Source of the DNA: JBGPHT01 sp041484525
GTDB lineage: Bacteria; Acidobacteriota; Terriglobia; Bryobacterales; Bryobacteraceae
Length of the DNA stretch: 45,820 bases
Assembly (NCBI GenBank): GCA_041484525.1
Contig: JBGPHT010000054.1
Span: 1 to 45,820 of the forward strand
Reading direction: 5' to 3'
In this document: positions 1-9,200 of the stretch, piece after piece
Position numbering within the stretch: position 1 is the first letter of the stretch
Layout: each line of letters opens with the position of its first letter
The notes under the pieces: model-generated
Database searches by the model: none
What the model saw: the letters and a program-made list of their open reading frames with translations, nothing else
What the model was told of the DNA's origin: nothing
Position numbers and translations under genes: made by a program

Positions 1-151
1 GCCTCGGCGAAGGCGCTAAATGAGCGTGCTGCGCAAGTGGCACGCTTGTTGTGTGTTTGGGCAGCGTAATGAGTGGGTTGCAAGGGATCTCTGGCTTTTT
101 GCAAAATAGGGTCTGCTTTTTTGCAAGGGATCGCTTGCGGCTCTACGCCCG
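1..151. other. Gene-free left edge with hairpin and short tandem repeats
   Basis: No gene is visible here. On the plus strand a 7-bp stem (AGCGTGC at 23-29, GCACGCT at 40-46) is followed by a T/G-rich stretch and could end transcription of a gene left of the window. From 78 on, a unit starting TTGCAAGGGATC recurs about every 22 bp (starts at 78, 99 and 121; the middle copy is diverged). Confidence 0.4.
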
Positions 152-2833
152 TCACTCGTAGCGCAGCGCCACGATCGGATCGATCTTCGCGCCGCGACGC
201 GCGGGCACCAGCGCCGCCACCGTCGAGACCGTTGCCAGCAGCGCTGCCGCCGCCAGGTATGTCGCAAGATCGCCCGGCTGAACGCCGAACAACAGGCTCG
301 TGAGATATCTGGTAAGCGCGAACGTTCCCGCCGTCCCGAGCACCACGCCCACCGCGATCAACACGCCCGCCTGTCGCAGAACCAGCGCCAGGATTCGGCG
401 TGGCTCGGCCCCGAGCGCCATCCGCAAACCGATCTCGCTGGTCCGCTGGCTGACCGCGTACGAGAGCACGCCGTAGATTCCGATCACAGCCAGCATGACG
501 GCTACGCCCGCGAAAATCAGGAGCAGCGTGGTCTGGAAGCGCCGCTGCGCCGCCGAGGCCGTGACGATCTCCTCGAGCGTGCGCACCGTCGTCACCGGCT
601 GGTCCTTGTCGAGCGACCAGACCTGCTGCTGAATGCTCTTCAGGAGCTGCCGAGGGTTGCCGCCCGTGCGCACGGCGAAATCGGCCAGCCGCACCGGGTA
701 CTCGTTCTGCGCCGCAGGAACGTAGAGTTGCGGCTTGATCGGTTCCTCTTTACCACCGCGGCGAATATCGTTGACCATGCCGACGATGGTCATCCACGGT
801 CTTGTCGTGCCGATCTGGAGTGGGTGCCCGACGGGATCCTGATTGTTCATGTACTGCCGCGCGAACGCCTGGTTGACGACTGCCACATACGGTGCGCCGC
901 GGCGATCCTCGGCGGTGAGCAGCCGGCCGCGCAGGAGCGGGATGCCGATGGTAGGGAAATATCCTGGATTGACGGCCTGCGCTTCCGGCGTGTATGTCGC
1001 ATCGCCCGTGGCATCGAGCCGTATGCCCGTGCTCCATCCGCCGCGCAACGGCATGCGGTTGGCAAAGCCCACGGCGTCGACACCGGGCAGCGCACTCACG
1101 CGCTCTTCGAGTTGTTGGAAGAAACGCAGCCGCGCTTCACCCGCTCCGTATCGCAGCTCGGGCAGGTTGATGTTCATAGCCAGAACGCGGTCCGGCTGGA
1201 ATCCCAGGTCGACGCCCATCAGCGTGACGAAGCTCTTGAGCAGCAGCCCGGCGCCCACCAGCAGGATCATCGAGAGCGCCACCTCCGCCACCGTCAGCGC
1301 CGTTCGCCATCGCACCTGGGACGGCCCGCCCACTGCCCGGCCCGTCGACTTCAGCGATTCGGCGGGCTTGGCATCCGATGCCTGCCACGCGGGCGCGAGG
1401 CCGAAGACGAGTCCGGTGAGCACCGCGACCGCCGCGGCCATGGCGAACACCGTCCAATCCATCGACACGCTTTGGATGCGCGGAATGTTGCGCGGCGCGA
1501 GCGCCACGATTGCCCGGATCATCGCCAGGCCGAGCAGGATTCCCGCCGCGCAGCCGGCCGCGGATACGATCATGCTCTCGGCCAGGAACTGGCGAATCAC
1601 GCGGAAGCGGCTCGCTCCCAGCGCCAGCCGCACACTGGTTTCGTGCCGCCGGCCGATCGAACGGACCAGCAGCAGGTTGGCGACGTTGACGCACGTGATC
1701 AGCACGATCAGCCCGGAGGCGCCCAGCAGCGCCACCAGCGAATCCGTCACGTTGCGCACCAGGTCGTCGCCGAGCGGCGCCACCGCCGCCTTGATGTTCG
1801 AATTCGTATTCGGGTATTGCCGCGCCAGGTTGGCATTCAGCACGCCGAGTTGCGCCCTCGCGTTTTCAACGGTCATTCCCGGCCGCAGCCGGCAGATTAC
1901 GTTCACGTCGTGATCGCCGCGGCTCTCCGCGATCTCTTTGGACAACGCCAGCGGCACGTAGAACTGCAAGCGGTTGGGGTTTGCCAACTGCACCGGTGAG
2001 GCGAAGTCCGGCGCCAGCACGCCCACGATCGGATACGGACGTCCGTCGAGCACTAGCGCGCGCGCCAGCACGTCGGTGTCTCCCCCTAGCCGCTGCTGCC
2101 AGAAATCGTGCGTGATGATGACGGCCGGTCGTCCGTCAGGTCCCTCCTCTTCGGGGAGAAATTCGCGGCCGAGCTGCGGATGCACGCCGAGTACGGAAAA
2201 GAAGCTCGCGGTCACGGCCTCACCGGCGAGCCGCTCCGGCTGCGCATTGCCGGTCAGGTTCAACTGGATCGAATCGAACGCCGCCAGTCCACTGAAGGCG
2301 GTCTGCGCGCGGTAGTCGCCAATGTTGGCCATCGAAACCGTAGTGCGCGGCGGAGTGCCGGCGCCGCCCAGCGACGCGCCCGAGCTGCTGAAACCCTGCG
2401 CCCCCACCCGGATCTGCTCCTCCCACAGCGACAAGAGTTGCCGCGGTTCAGGATAGGGCAGGCCGCGGAGCATGACCGCGTTCACCACGCTGAAAACCGC
2501 GGTGTTCATTCCCAACCCGAGCGCCAGCGTGAGCACCGCCACCGCGCTGAAGCCCGGCGTCTTGCGCAGCATGCGCAGCCCCAGGCGGAAATCCTGCGCC
2601 AGCCGTTCCCAGGCAGTCCAGCCCCATAGACTCGAGCTCGAGTCCTGCACCATGGCGGGGTTGCCGAATTGACGGCGCGCAGCCCCCAGCGCATCGCTCG
2701 CCGGTGTTCCCTGTTGTTGCAGTTTGCGCGCTCGCAGATCGACGTGCAGGCGCATCTCTTCGTTGAGATCGATGGCGGATTCGTCCCTGTGAAACAGGTG
2801 TGCGAGCCGCCTCCGGAATTCTTGGAATGGCAT
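152..2833 (-). CDS. ADOP-family ABC transporter permease (MacB/FtsX type)
   Basis: This 893-residue inner-membrane protein has the layout of acidobacterial duplicated orphan permeases. An N-terminal cytoplasmic stretch (about 1-85) is followed by a first membrane segment near 96-118 with the motif TPGFSAVAVLTLALGLGMNT. A large periplasmic MacB-like domain and an FtsX block come next, then a second periplasmic domain and a second FtsX block containing TSEIGLRMALGA near the C-terminus. No ATPase gene is adjacent, which is usual for this family. The start follows an AGAGGTG ribosome site, 13 bp after the stop of the PadR gene, so the two form an operon. Substrate is unknown; related permeases export peptides or drugs or act mechanically in the envelope. 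Confidence 0.93.
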   Translation of the reverse strand: MPFQEFRRRLAHLFHRDESAIDLNEEMRLHVDLRARKLQQQGTPASDALGAARRQFGNPAMVQDSSSSLWGWTAWERLAQDFRLGLRMLRKTPGFSAVAVLTLALGLGMNTAVFSVVNAVMLRGLPYPEPRQLLSLWEEQIRVGAQGFSSSGASLGGAGTPPRTTVSMANIGDYRAQTAFSGLAAFDSIQLNLTGNAQPERLAGEAVTASFFSVLGVHPQLGREFLPEEEGPDGRPAVIITHDFWQQRLGGDTDVLARALVLDGRPYPIVGVLAPDFASPVQLANPNRLQFYVPLALSKEIAESRGDHDVNVICRLRPGMTVENARAQLGVLNANLARQYPNTNSNIKAAVAPLGDDLVRNVTDSLVALLGASGLIVLITCVNVANLLLVRSIGRRHETSVRLALGASRFRVIRQFLAESMIVSAAGCAAGILLGLAMIRAIVALAPRNIPRIQSVSMDWTVFAMAAAVAVLTGLVFGLAPAWQASDAKPAESLKSTGRAVGGPSQVRWRTALTVAEVALSMILLVGAGLLLKSFVTLMGVDLGFQPDRVLAMNINLPELRYGAGEARLRFFQQLEERVSALPGVDAVGFANRMPLRGGWSTGIRLDATGDATYTPEAQAVNPGYFPTIGIPLLRGRLLTAEDRRGAPYVAVVNQAFARQYMNNQDPVGHPLQIGTTRPWMTIVGMVNDIRRGGKEEPIKPQLYVPAAQNEYPVRLADFAVRTGGNPRQLLKSIQQQVWSLDKDQPVTTVRTLEEIVTASAAQRRFQTTLLLIFAGVAVMLAVIGIYGVLSYAVSQRTSEIGLRMALGAEPRRILALVLRQAGVLIAVGVVLGTAGTFALTRYLTSLLFGVQPGDLATYLAAAALLATVSTVAALVPARRGAKIDPIVALRYE

Positions 2834-2846
2834 TCTACACCTCTCG

Positions 2847-3185
2847 TCAGGCGGGTTTCAGTACGCGCGCGATGGCGAACGCGACGCGGTCGTAGCGTTC
2901 GAGCTCGCGCTCGAGTTGTTGACGCCCGTCACGCGTCAGTTTGTAATAGCGGGCGCGGCGATTCTCCTGCGTGCGCCCCCAATCGCCCTCGATCCACCCC
3001 TTGATCAACATCCGCTGCAGCGCGGGGTAGAGCGAGCCCTCTTCCACCTGGAGCACGTTCTCGGAAGTCTCCTGGATAGAGTCGGCGATGGCGAAACCGT
3101 GCAGCGGTCCGTCGCGCGCCAACGTGCGGAGGATGAGCATGTCGAGCGTGCCGGGAGGGATTTCGTCGCGTTGCCCGCGTGTCAC
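2847..3185 (-). CDS. PadR-family transcriptional regulator
   Basis: This 112-residue protein is a typical short PadR winged-helix repressor. The stretch PPGTLDMLILRTLARDGPLH begins the DNA-binding domain, EEGSLYPALQRM is the recognition-helix region, and the C-terminus is helical and presumably mediates dimerisation. PadR genes directly upstream of ADOP permeases are common in Acidobacteriota, and the likely role is ligand-released repression of this two-gene operon. The start is a GTG at 3185. No Shine-Dalgarno sequence precedes it, and a perfect 17-bp palindrome covers it, which points to a leaderless, autoregulated transcript. Confidence 0.95.
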   Translation of the reverse strand: MTRGQRDEIPPGTLDMLILRTLARDGPLHGFAIADSIQETSENVLQVEEGSLYPALQRMLIKGWIEGDWGRTQENRRARYYKLTRDGRQQLERELERYDRVAFAIARVLKPA

Positions 3186-3220
3186 ATAGATAATCTATGT
3201 CACGAGCGTTGAGGCGTCAA
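3184..3220 (-). promoter_or_regulatory. Promoter and palindromic operator of the PadR-ADOP operon
   Basis: Reading the minus strand, TTGACG (3220-3215) is followed by a 17-nt spacer and TAGATT (3197-3192), a good -35/-10 pair. Seven nt downstream of the -10 is the GTG start codon at 3185, so the predicted transcription start coincides with the start codon. A 17-bp palindrome, ACATAGATAATCTATGT (3184-3200), has perfect 8-bp arms around one base. It covers the -10 and the start codon and is the expected site for autorepression by PadR. Confidence 0.7.
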
Positions 3221-3237
3221 GTAAAATTTGCCAGCAC

Positions 3238-5958
3238 CTACCGCGGCTCCCCAATTTCCTTCATCTCCACGCGCCTCGCCAGTACGTCGTAGTTGGGGTT
3301 GAGCACGACGTGCTGCACGTCTTTGGGCAGCGGCGACTGAAACTCGCCCGTCGTGTTGCCCGTAAGCGTCATAGCTCCGAGCAGCGTCTCGCGGTTCTTC
3401 CCCGGCAGCTTCCCGTAGATCGGCACCCGCATCCGGAACCGCTCCGAAACGCCGCTCTGCGTTAGCCTGCCTTTCATCCTCCGCTTTCCGCCCGGCTCAG
3501 TTGCGATCGAATATTCCAATCGATAGCTGGGAAAGTCCGTCCCGAATACCCACTCGTTGAAGAACCAGTCCATGCGCCCGTTGCGGCCCAGGTCCATCGC
3601 CGGCTTGATGTGCTTATCCACGATGAACTTGAACTGCTCGGTCGATACCGTACCGTTGCCGAAAGTCGAGAGAAAATCGCGGACCATCGCCAGGAAATCC
3701 TTGTCGCCGGTGACGGGATCGTACATGAGGCCGCGCAGCATATGAATAATAAAGCCGCCCTTGGCGTTGAGGAAGGGCGGTACGCGGGACGAGAATGGCG
3801 GCCGCGGCAGCTTCACAATGCCCCCTCTGGACGTAATCAGAGAATCGAGCGCCATGCCCAGCCAGACCGGCCCTGCATCGTTCAGCCGGATGGAAAAATC
3901 GCCGTCGAGCAGCAGGAAATCTCGCGCGCGCCGCCAGTGGTCGAGAAAGGAATCGGGCGCGCTCTCGGTCGCGCGATCGTACATGGCGACGGCAAAATCG
4001 GCAAAGCCCCGCGTCAGCCATTCGTCATGCGTGCTGGCAGGCGCTGCCAGGTTGCCCCACCATTGGCGCGCAACCTCCCGCGGCAGGCTCTCGTCCAGGA
4101 TGGGATTGACTCGCATAATCCTGGACGAGCCTTCGGTTGCGACATAGCGCTGGCCGCGGTCGGTCAGGACGTAACCTGGAATGTAAACCAGCCCGGGCAG
4201 GGAATCGTACGCCGTGGCTTCGGAGATCGCAAGATGCGGGAAGGGTGTGGGACCGAACCAGTACTCGAAGCACCGCAGCGCGTTCTGCGCGGTGGTCAAC
4301 GCGATCTGCGAACTGGGCAGGAGCAAGCCTCGCGCCGATTCCGACAGGTAGGCCGCGAGTGGGTAGTAGAGGACTTCGTCGGTACGTTCCGTTTTCTTGA
4401 AGTCCCCATAGTTGAACCCGGCGGCCGGAAGCGGCTTATCGGACGTCCACTGGAACGCCTCGGATGATCCCTCCCTCCACTGCTTCACCAGGTCGCCCAC
4501 GCCGGCCACAGTCAAGCCGCGGGGCGCCAGGAACGTGATGTCATAAGTGGCGCGTGTCGTCGGGCCGGTCCGGGGATACCAGGCGAGCCTCGGTTTGATC
4601 GCAAAAACACGTCCGCCGAAGTTGCGGATGATCTGGTCGCCTTGGTACTCGAACACCGCCTGGTAGACGCGGTCCTTCACCAATGCCTCGGGCAGCGTCA
4701 CGTAGAACGAGCCATTCTGCTTGCGGCTCTCCTGGATGTAGGGGATCTCGTGCCCCTCCACCGACACGCGCGACACTTCCAGGTCGGGCAGAAGATCGAA
4801 TTTGACGACGCGCGTGCCGCTGCGGAGGGCCTTGAACCGGAGCTCGCAAACGCTCGCCAGCCGCTGGTTCCCGCCGATCGAAACCTGCATGCGATAGTGC
4901 TCGGCTTCGATCAGCCGCTTGTCCTCGTTCGAACTGGCTTGGCCGGCCTGGATCTCGCTGGCCAGGTGCGAGAGATACCAGATGCCCTCGGCGAAACTGC
5001 TGACTGAGACGTCGATCAGGGCAGTCTCGTCGGGCGCGGGCAGCGTGGGGAGAGCCCCCTGCGGATTCACGATGTAGAGTAAACCGGAGTGCTTCCTGCC
5101 GTGGATGAAGGCGCGGAACGATCCGCGCTCGGCGGGGTTGTACAGTTCTCCCAGCATTTCGGCTTCGATGTTGGGGACGTCTTCGGACTTCAGCAACTGA
5201 TCGAGAAACGTGCCCGGTGTATCATAGCGGTCGCGCGTATTTTCCTGGACGCGCTTGAGCGCCTGTTCGTGCGCCGCCAACGGCTCGTCCGTCAGTTCCG
5301 CGTTTCGTTCGATCTCGTCGAAGGTGGCATCGCTGAAGTAAATTACAAGTGCCGTGAAATCTTCGGTGACGGAATCGGCGCCGGACATCTGGCGCAGATG
5401 GCGCGCTGCCACTTCGAAAGCCGGCTTAAGTTGGAAGGTTCCCTCACCCACGAAAACGCCGATGGCAACGCGGTCGAGCACCGGCGGCGGGAAGCTGAAG
5501 GAACCTTGGTGGAACGTGAAGGTGGCCGCGTCGCGGGTCAGCACCAGATCCCGCACGCGATAGGCCTGGCGCAATTTGCCTCCCCGCAGCGCTTGGTAGT
5601 TGGGGTCGGAATTGCGCAGCGGAGACCGCTTGGCGGAGACGTCTACGGACGTCACCACGCGCCTCACCTTCAACGCAACTGCGACGTCCACGGGCTTGTC
5701 GCCAATCGTGACGCCGTGCTCGTACGGCTCGAAGCTCTCATGCACCACGTTTAGAAGGTAAGGACCGGGCGCGAGATCGTCGAACCGAAAGCGGCCCTGG
5801 GTGTCGGTGAACGCGTGGATCGGCTCGGCCAGAGATGCGCCTACCACGATAGCTTCCGCCCGCGCCACAGCGGCGCCGCTGGGATCTTTCACCACGCCCG
5901 ACAGTGTCGCGCCCTGTAGCAGCGGCAGGCCCAACAAAAGGAGAGCGAAGACGCGCAT
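3238..5958 (-). CDS. Secreted M1-peptidase-like protein with degenerate zinc site
   Basis: This 906-residue protein has a signal peptide (about 1-16) and a carboxypeptidase-regulatory-like beta-sandwich (about 18-95, starting TLSGVVKDPSGAAVARAEA). A long body with the shape of M1 aminopeptidases follows. The M1 signature HEXXH-x18-E is recognisable, but all three zinc ligands are arginine: REVAR at 627-631 (bases 4066-4080), QWWGN after it, then exactly 18 residues to Arg650 in WLTRGFA. The flanking M1 residues (QWWG, WL..GFA) are kept. A metal-dependent peptidase activity is therefore unlikely, and a binding or scaffold role is inferred. It lies 11 bp downstream of tex on the same strand and is probably cotranscribed with it. 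Confidence 0.75.
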   Translation of the reverse strand: MRVFALLLLGLPLLQGATLSGVVKDPSGAAVARAEAIVVGASLAEPIHAFTDTQGRFRFDDLAPGPYLLNVVHESFEPYEHGVTIGDKPVDVAVALKVRRVVTSVDVSAKRSPLRNSDPNYQALRGGKLRQAYRVRDLVLTRDAATFTFHQGSFSFPPPVLDRVAIGVFVGEGTFQLKPAFEVAARHLRQMSGADSVTEDFTALVIYFSDATFDEIERNAELTDEPLAAHEQALKRVQENTRDRYDTPGTFLDQLLKSEDVPNIEAEMLGELYNPAERGSFRAFIHGRKHSGLLYIVNPQGALPTLPAPDETALIDVSVSSFAEGIWYLSHLASEIQAGQASSNEDKRLIEAEHYRMQVSIGGNQRLASVCELRFKALRSGTRVVKFDLLPDLEVSRVSVEGHEIPYIQESRKQNGSFYVTLPEALVKDRVYQAVFEYQGDQIIRNFGGRVFAIKPRLAWYPRTGPTTRATYDITFLAPRGLTVAGVGDLVKQWREGSSEAFQWTSDKPLPAAGFNYGDFKKTERTDEVLYYPLAAYLSESARGLLLPSSQIALTTAQNALRCFEYWFGPTPFPHLAISEATAYDSLPGLVYIPGYVLTDRGQRYVATEGSSRIMRVNPILDESLPREVARQWWGNLAAPASTHDEWLTRGFADFAVAMYDRATESAPDSFLDHWRRARDFLLLDGDFSIRLNDAGPVWLGMALDSLITSRGGIVKLPRPPFSSRVPPFLNAKGGFIIHMLRGLMYDPVTGDKDFLAMVRDFLSTFGNGTVSTEQFKFIVDKHIKPAMDLGRNGRMDWFFNEWVFGTDFPSYRLEYSIATEPGGKRRMKGRLTQSGVSERFRMRVPIYGKLPGKNRETLLGAMTLTGNTTGEFQSPLPKDVQHVVLNPNYDVLARRVEMKEIGEPR

Positions 5959-5969
5959 GGAATCGTAGT

Positions 5970-8225
5970 TTACGCCTTCACGCGGAACTTCGAGGATAAC
6001 TGCGCCAGTTGTTCGTCGACCGATAGTTTCTTCGGCTCCGGTTTAGCTGCCTCTTTCCGCTTGGGTTCCACCTTCGCCTCCACCGCCTTCATGGAAAGTG
6101 CGATCCGCTTCGCCTTCGGATCCGCGCTCAGCACCTGCACCTTCACGATCTGCCCGGCCTTCACTACCTCGCTCGCTTCTTTGACGAAACGGTTCGCCAG
6201 CTCGCTCACGTGCACCAGACCGTCCTGGTGCACCCCGATGTCCACGAACGCGCCGAAGCGCGTGACGTTGGTGACCACGCCCTCCAGTTGCATGCCGGGT
6301 TTGAGGTCCGCGATCTCCTTCACGTCTTCCCGCCACTTGGGCGCCGCGAACTTCTCGCGCGGATCGCGGCCCGGCTTGCGCAACTCTTCCCGGATGTCGC
6401 CCAGCGTGTACATCCCCACGGCCTCGGTCTGGAAGCCTTCGAGCTTCACCTTCTCGATCAGCTCCGGCCGTGCGATCAACTCGCTTACTGTGACACCCAG
6501 GGACGCCGCCATCTTCTCCACCACGGTGTACGATTCCGGATGCACGGCAGTCACGTCGAGCGGGTTCTCGCCTCCCCGGATGCGCAGGAATCCGGCCGCC
6601 TGCTCGAACGTTTTGGGTCCGAAGCCCGGCACTGCGCGCAGCGACAGGCGCGAACGAAAGCGCCCCTTTTCGTTGCGGTATTCGACGATTTTCAGCGCCG
6701 TGCGCTCGGTGATCCCCGCCACGTACCGCAGCAGCGCCCACGACGCCGTGTTCAAATCCACGCCCACGCGGTTCACGCACGATTCCACCGTCGCTTCCAG
6801 GCTCTGCTTCAGCCGCCGCTGGTCCACGTCGTGCTGGTATTGGCCCACGCCGATGGCCTTGGGGTCCACCTTCACCAGCTCCGACAGCGGGTCCTGCAGC
6901 CGCCGCGCGATTGAGATGGCGCCGCGAACCGTCAGGTCCAGGTCCGCGAACTCCTGGCGCGCGATCTCCGAGGCCGAGTACACCGACGCGCCCGATTCGC
7001 TCACCGTCACGCTGAAGATCTTCGCCAGGTTCGCCTGCCGCAGGAAGTCCTGCACGAAGGCTAGCGTCTCGCGCGAGGCCGTCCCATTGCCGATCGCGAT
7101 GGCCTGGACGTTGTGCCGCGCGATCAACGACGCCAGCGTCTTCACCGACCCCGCCAGGTCGTTGCGCGGTTCGAACGGGTAGATGACCGAGTGCTCCAGA
7201 AATTTCCCGGTGTCGTCCACCACCGCGATCTTGCATCCCGTGCGGATGCCCGGGTCGAGTGCCAGCACCGTCAGCATTCCGGCGGGCGGCGAGAGCAGCA
7301 GGTTTTCCAGGTTCTCGCGGAAGACCTTGATGGCCTCCTCGTCCGACCGGTCCTTCAACTCGAGCCGGACCTCCGTCTGGATGGATGGATTCAGCAGCCG
7401 CTCGTACGAATCTTCGACCGCCTGTTCCAGGTGCGCCTTCCATTCACCCGCCGCGCGAATCACGTGCGCCCGCAGCCATGCCACGGGCCCCTCCTGCGCC
7501 AGTTCGATCTCAAACGTGAGCACGCCTTCCTTGGCGCCGCGCCGGATCGCCAGCATGCGATGCGAAGGAATCTTGCTGGCCGGCTCGCGGTAATCGGCGT
7601 ACATCTTAAACTTGCCTTCCGGGTCCGGTGCGCCTTCGATGGCGCGGCATGCAACCACGCCATCCGCCATCATCATTCCGCGCACCGCTTTGCGGAACTC
7701 GGCCTTTTCGCTGATCCATTCCGCCACGATGTGCCGCGCCCCTTCGAGCGCCTCCGCCGCGGGCATACCGAACGACGCCGCCAACTCCGGCAGCGATCGC
7801 TCGCCTGCCTTCTGCTCCCAGAGAAACACGGCCAGCGGCTCCAGGCCCTTCTCACGCGCGATCGAAGCCTTGGTGCGCCGCTTCGGTTTGTACGGCAGGT
7901 ACAGATCCTCGAGTTCGGTCTTCTCGAGCGCCGCTTCGACCTTCGCCCGCAACTCCGGGGTGAGCTTCCCCTGTTCCTGGATCGACTGGAGCACCGTCTC
8001 CTTGCGGTCTTCCAACTCGCGGAAATACTCCAGCTTTTCCTGAATGTCGCGAATCTGGACTTCATCCAGATTGCCCGTTGCCTCCTTGCGATAACGCGCC
8101 AGGAAGGGCACCGTGCCGCCGTCATCCAGCAGACCGATGACGATCACGAGCCCCTTCAACGGCACATTCAGTTGTTTGGAAATGTGAACCAGAATCGCGG
8201 TCGATAACGCCTTGAGTTCAGCCAT
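5970..8225 (-). CDS. tex: Tex family RNA-binding transcription accessory protein
   Basis: This is a full-length Tex homologue of 751 residues. It has the N-terminal helical domain with VPFLARYRKEATGNLDE, the YqgF-like RNase H fold starting VLALDPGIRTGCKIAVVDD, and a helix-hairpin-helix region (VGVDLNTASWALLRYVAGI). The C-terminal S1 RNA-binding domain (GVVTNVTRFGAFVDIGVHQD) comes next, followed by a lysine-rich tail. Tex proteins bind nucleic acid and act with RNA polymerase and ribosomes. I chose the ATG at 8225, preceded by AGGGA, rather than an upstream GTG-type extension, because family homology begins at MAELKAL. Confidence 0.96.
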   Translation of the reverse strand: MAELKALSTAILVHISKQLNVPLKGLVIVIGLLDDGGTVPFLARYRKEATGNLDEVQIRDIQEKLEYFRELEDRKETVLQSIQEQGKLTPELRAKVEAALEKTELEDLYLPYKPKRRTKASIAREKGLEPLAVFLWEQKAGERSLPELAASFGMPAAEALEGARHIVAEWISEKAEFRKAVRGMMMADGVVACRAIEGAPDPEGKFKMYADYREPASKIPSHRMLAIRRGAKEGVLTFEIELAQEGPVAWLRAHVIRAAGEWKAHLEQAVEDSYERLLNPSIQTEVRLELKDRSDEEAIKVFRENLENLLLSPPAGMLTVLALDPGIRTGCKIAVVDDTGKFLEHSVIYPFEPRNDLAGSVKTLASLIARHNVQAIAIGNGTASRETLAFVQDFLRQANLAKIFSVTVSESGASVYSASEIARQEFADLDLTVRGAISIARRLQDPLSELVKVDPKAIGVGQYQHDVDQRRLKQSLEATVESCVNRVGVDLNTASWALLRYVAGITERTALKIVEYRNEKGRFRSRLSLRAVPGFGPKTFEQAAGFLRIRGGENPLDVTAVHPESYTVVEKMAASLGVTVSELIARPELIEKVKLEGFQTEAVGMYTLGDIREELRKPGRDPREKFAAPKWREDVKEIADLKPGMQLEGVVTNVTRFGAFVDIGVHQDGLVHVSELANRFVKEASEVVKAGQIVKVQVLSADPKAKRIALSMKAVEAKVEPKRKEAAKPEPKKLSVDEQLAQLSSKFRVKA

Positions 8226-8270
8226 GAAATCCCTGTCGCTCCCATCATGCCACACGGAAATGCCGCCGCC

Positions 8271-9119
8271 TCAAGTCAAATATTTCACAAACAGAACAGT
8301 GTTCCCGCGCTCGTTGTAGAGCAGCTCATCCACCAGGTTCCGCGTCATCAGGATGCCGAATCCGCCGGGCCGCAATCCCTGGCCCAACCGCTCCTCGACG
8401 TGCTTGGTGGGCGAGCCATCCGGATTCGAAATCGCGGCATGCGGCAGAAAATCGAGCGAGAAGCCTTTGCCCGGGTCGTGGATGTGTACCATGATCGAGC
8501 GCGCCGTCCGGATCAACGACGCCCGCACCCGCTTCTTGGGGTCCGACCTGCCGCCGTGTTCGATGGCATTCATAAGCAGTTCGCGGAACGCCGCCGACAC
8601 ATCTTCGCGAACCTGCGCCGGCAGATCGGGCTCCACTTCGTGAACGAAGTGCGTGGTCCGATCCGCAGCCCCGAGTTTGCAACGGATGTCCAGCGTAATC
8701 CACTCCGGCCGCGCCGAAATCACGCGAATATCGTCCTGCCACGCCCCCGCGTCGAGTGCCTGCTGCACGGTATCGGCCAGGGTGAGTTCGGGAATTGGTT
8801 TGTGGAAATACGAGAAAGCGCGTTCGCGGATCGCCACCAGCGCCCGCACCGGATCGGCTTCGCCCGTCACGATCACCTTGGTGCCCGGCCGGATCGCCCG
8901 CATGCTGCGCAGGAGCGTCAGCCCGTCATCGCCGTTCCGTCCTTGACCAGCCAGTACCAGATCGAAAGCCCTATGGCGCAGGCACTCCAGGGCCTCCCGT
9001 CCGTCATAGGCGTCCTGGATCGACCGGTCATCCCGCCGAAGCAGGTTTGCCATCCGCTCGTGAACGGCACGGTCGGCGTCGATTACCAGCAGGCACCGCG
9101 AACTCACTGAGTCTCCCAC
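8271..9119 (-). CDS. Atypical receiver domain fused to RsbW-like ATPase domain
   Basis: The 282-residue protein joins a CheY-like receiver (about 8-120) to a GHKL ATPase of the anti-sigma/serine kinase type (about 135-280). In the receiver, the acidic pair (D14, D16), Thr85 and Lys107 (FHKP) are present, but the phospho-acceptor site in DLVLAGQG is Gly58 instead of Asp. The ATPase part has an N-box (ELLMNAIEHGG, N184), a G1 box (DPGKGF, 215-220) and a glycine-rich G2 box (RPGGFGILMTR). This points to a signalling protein of the partner-switching kind whose receiver does not use normal phosphotransfer. No sigma factor or STAS gene is adjacent; the window's STAS protein is 34 kb away. Confidence 0.88.
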   Translation of the reverse strand: MGDSVSSRCLLVIDADRAVHERMANLLRRDDRSIQDAYDGREALECLRHRAFDLVLAGQGRNGDDGLTLLRSMRAIRPGTKVIVTGEADPVRALVAIRERAFSYFHKPIPELTLADTVQQALDAGAWQDDIRVISARPEWITLDIRCKLGAADRTTHFVHEVEPDLPAQVREDVSAAFRELLMNAIEHGGRSDPKKRVRASLIRTARSIMVHIHDPGKGFSLDFLPHAAISNPDGSPTKHVEERLGQGLRPGGFGILMTRNLVDELLYNERGNTVLFVKYLT

Positions 9120-9200
9120 CTTTAATTTAGCCGAGGTTCAGGATACCATGAGGGGACGTGTGCATCAGCACCTACCAGAAGTAGATTAAAAACACGTAAC

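Noticed and set aside
728..1999. Long plus-strand frame opposite the ADOP permease
   Set aside because: His/Arg/Gln-rich composition and exact antisense position mark it as a GC-driven shadow; similar shadows lie opposite nearly every gene here.
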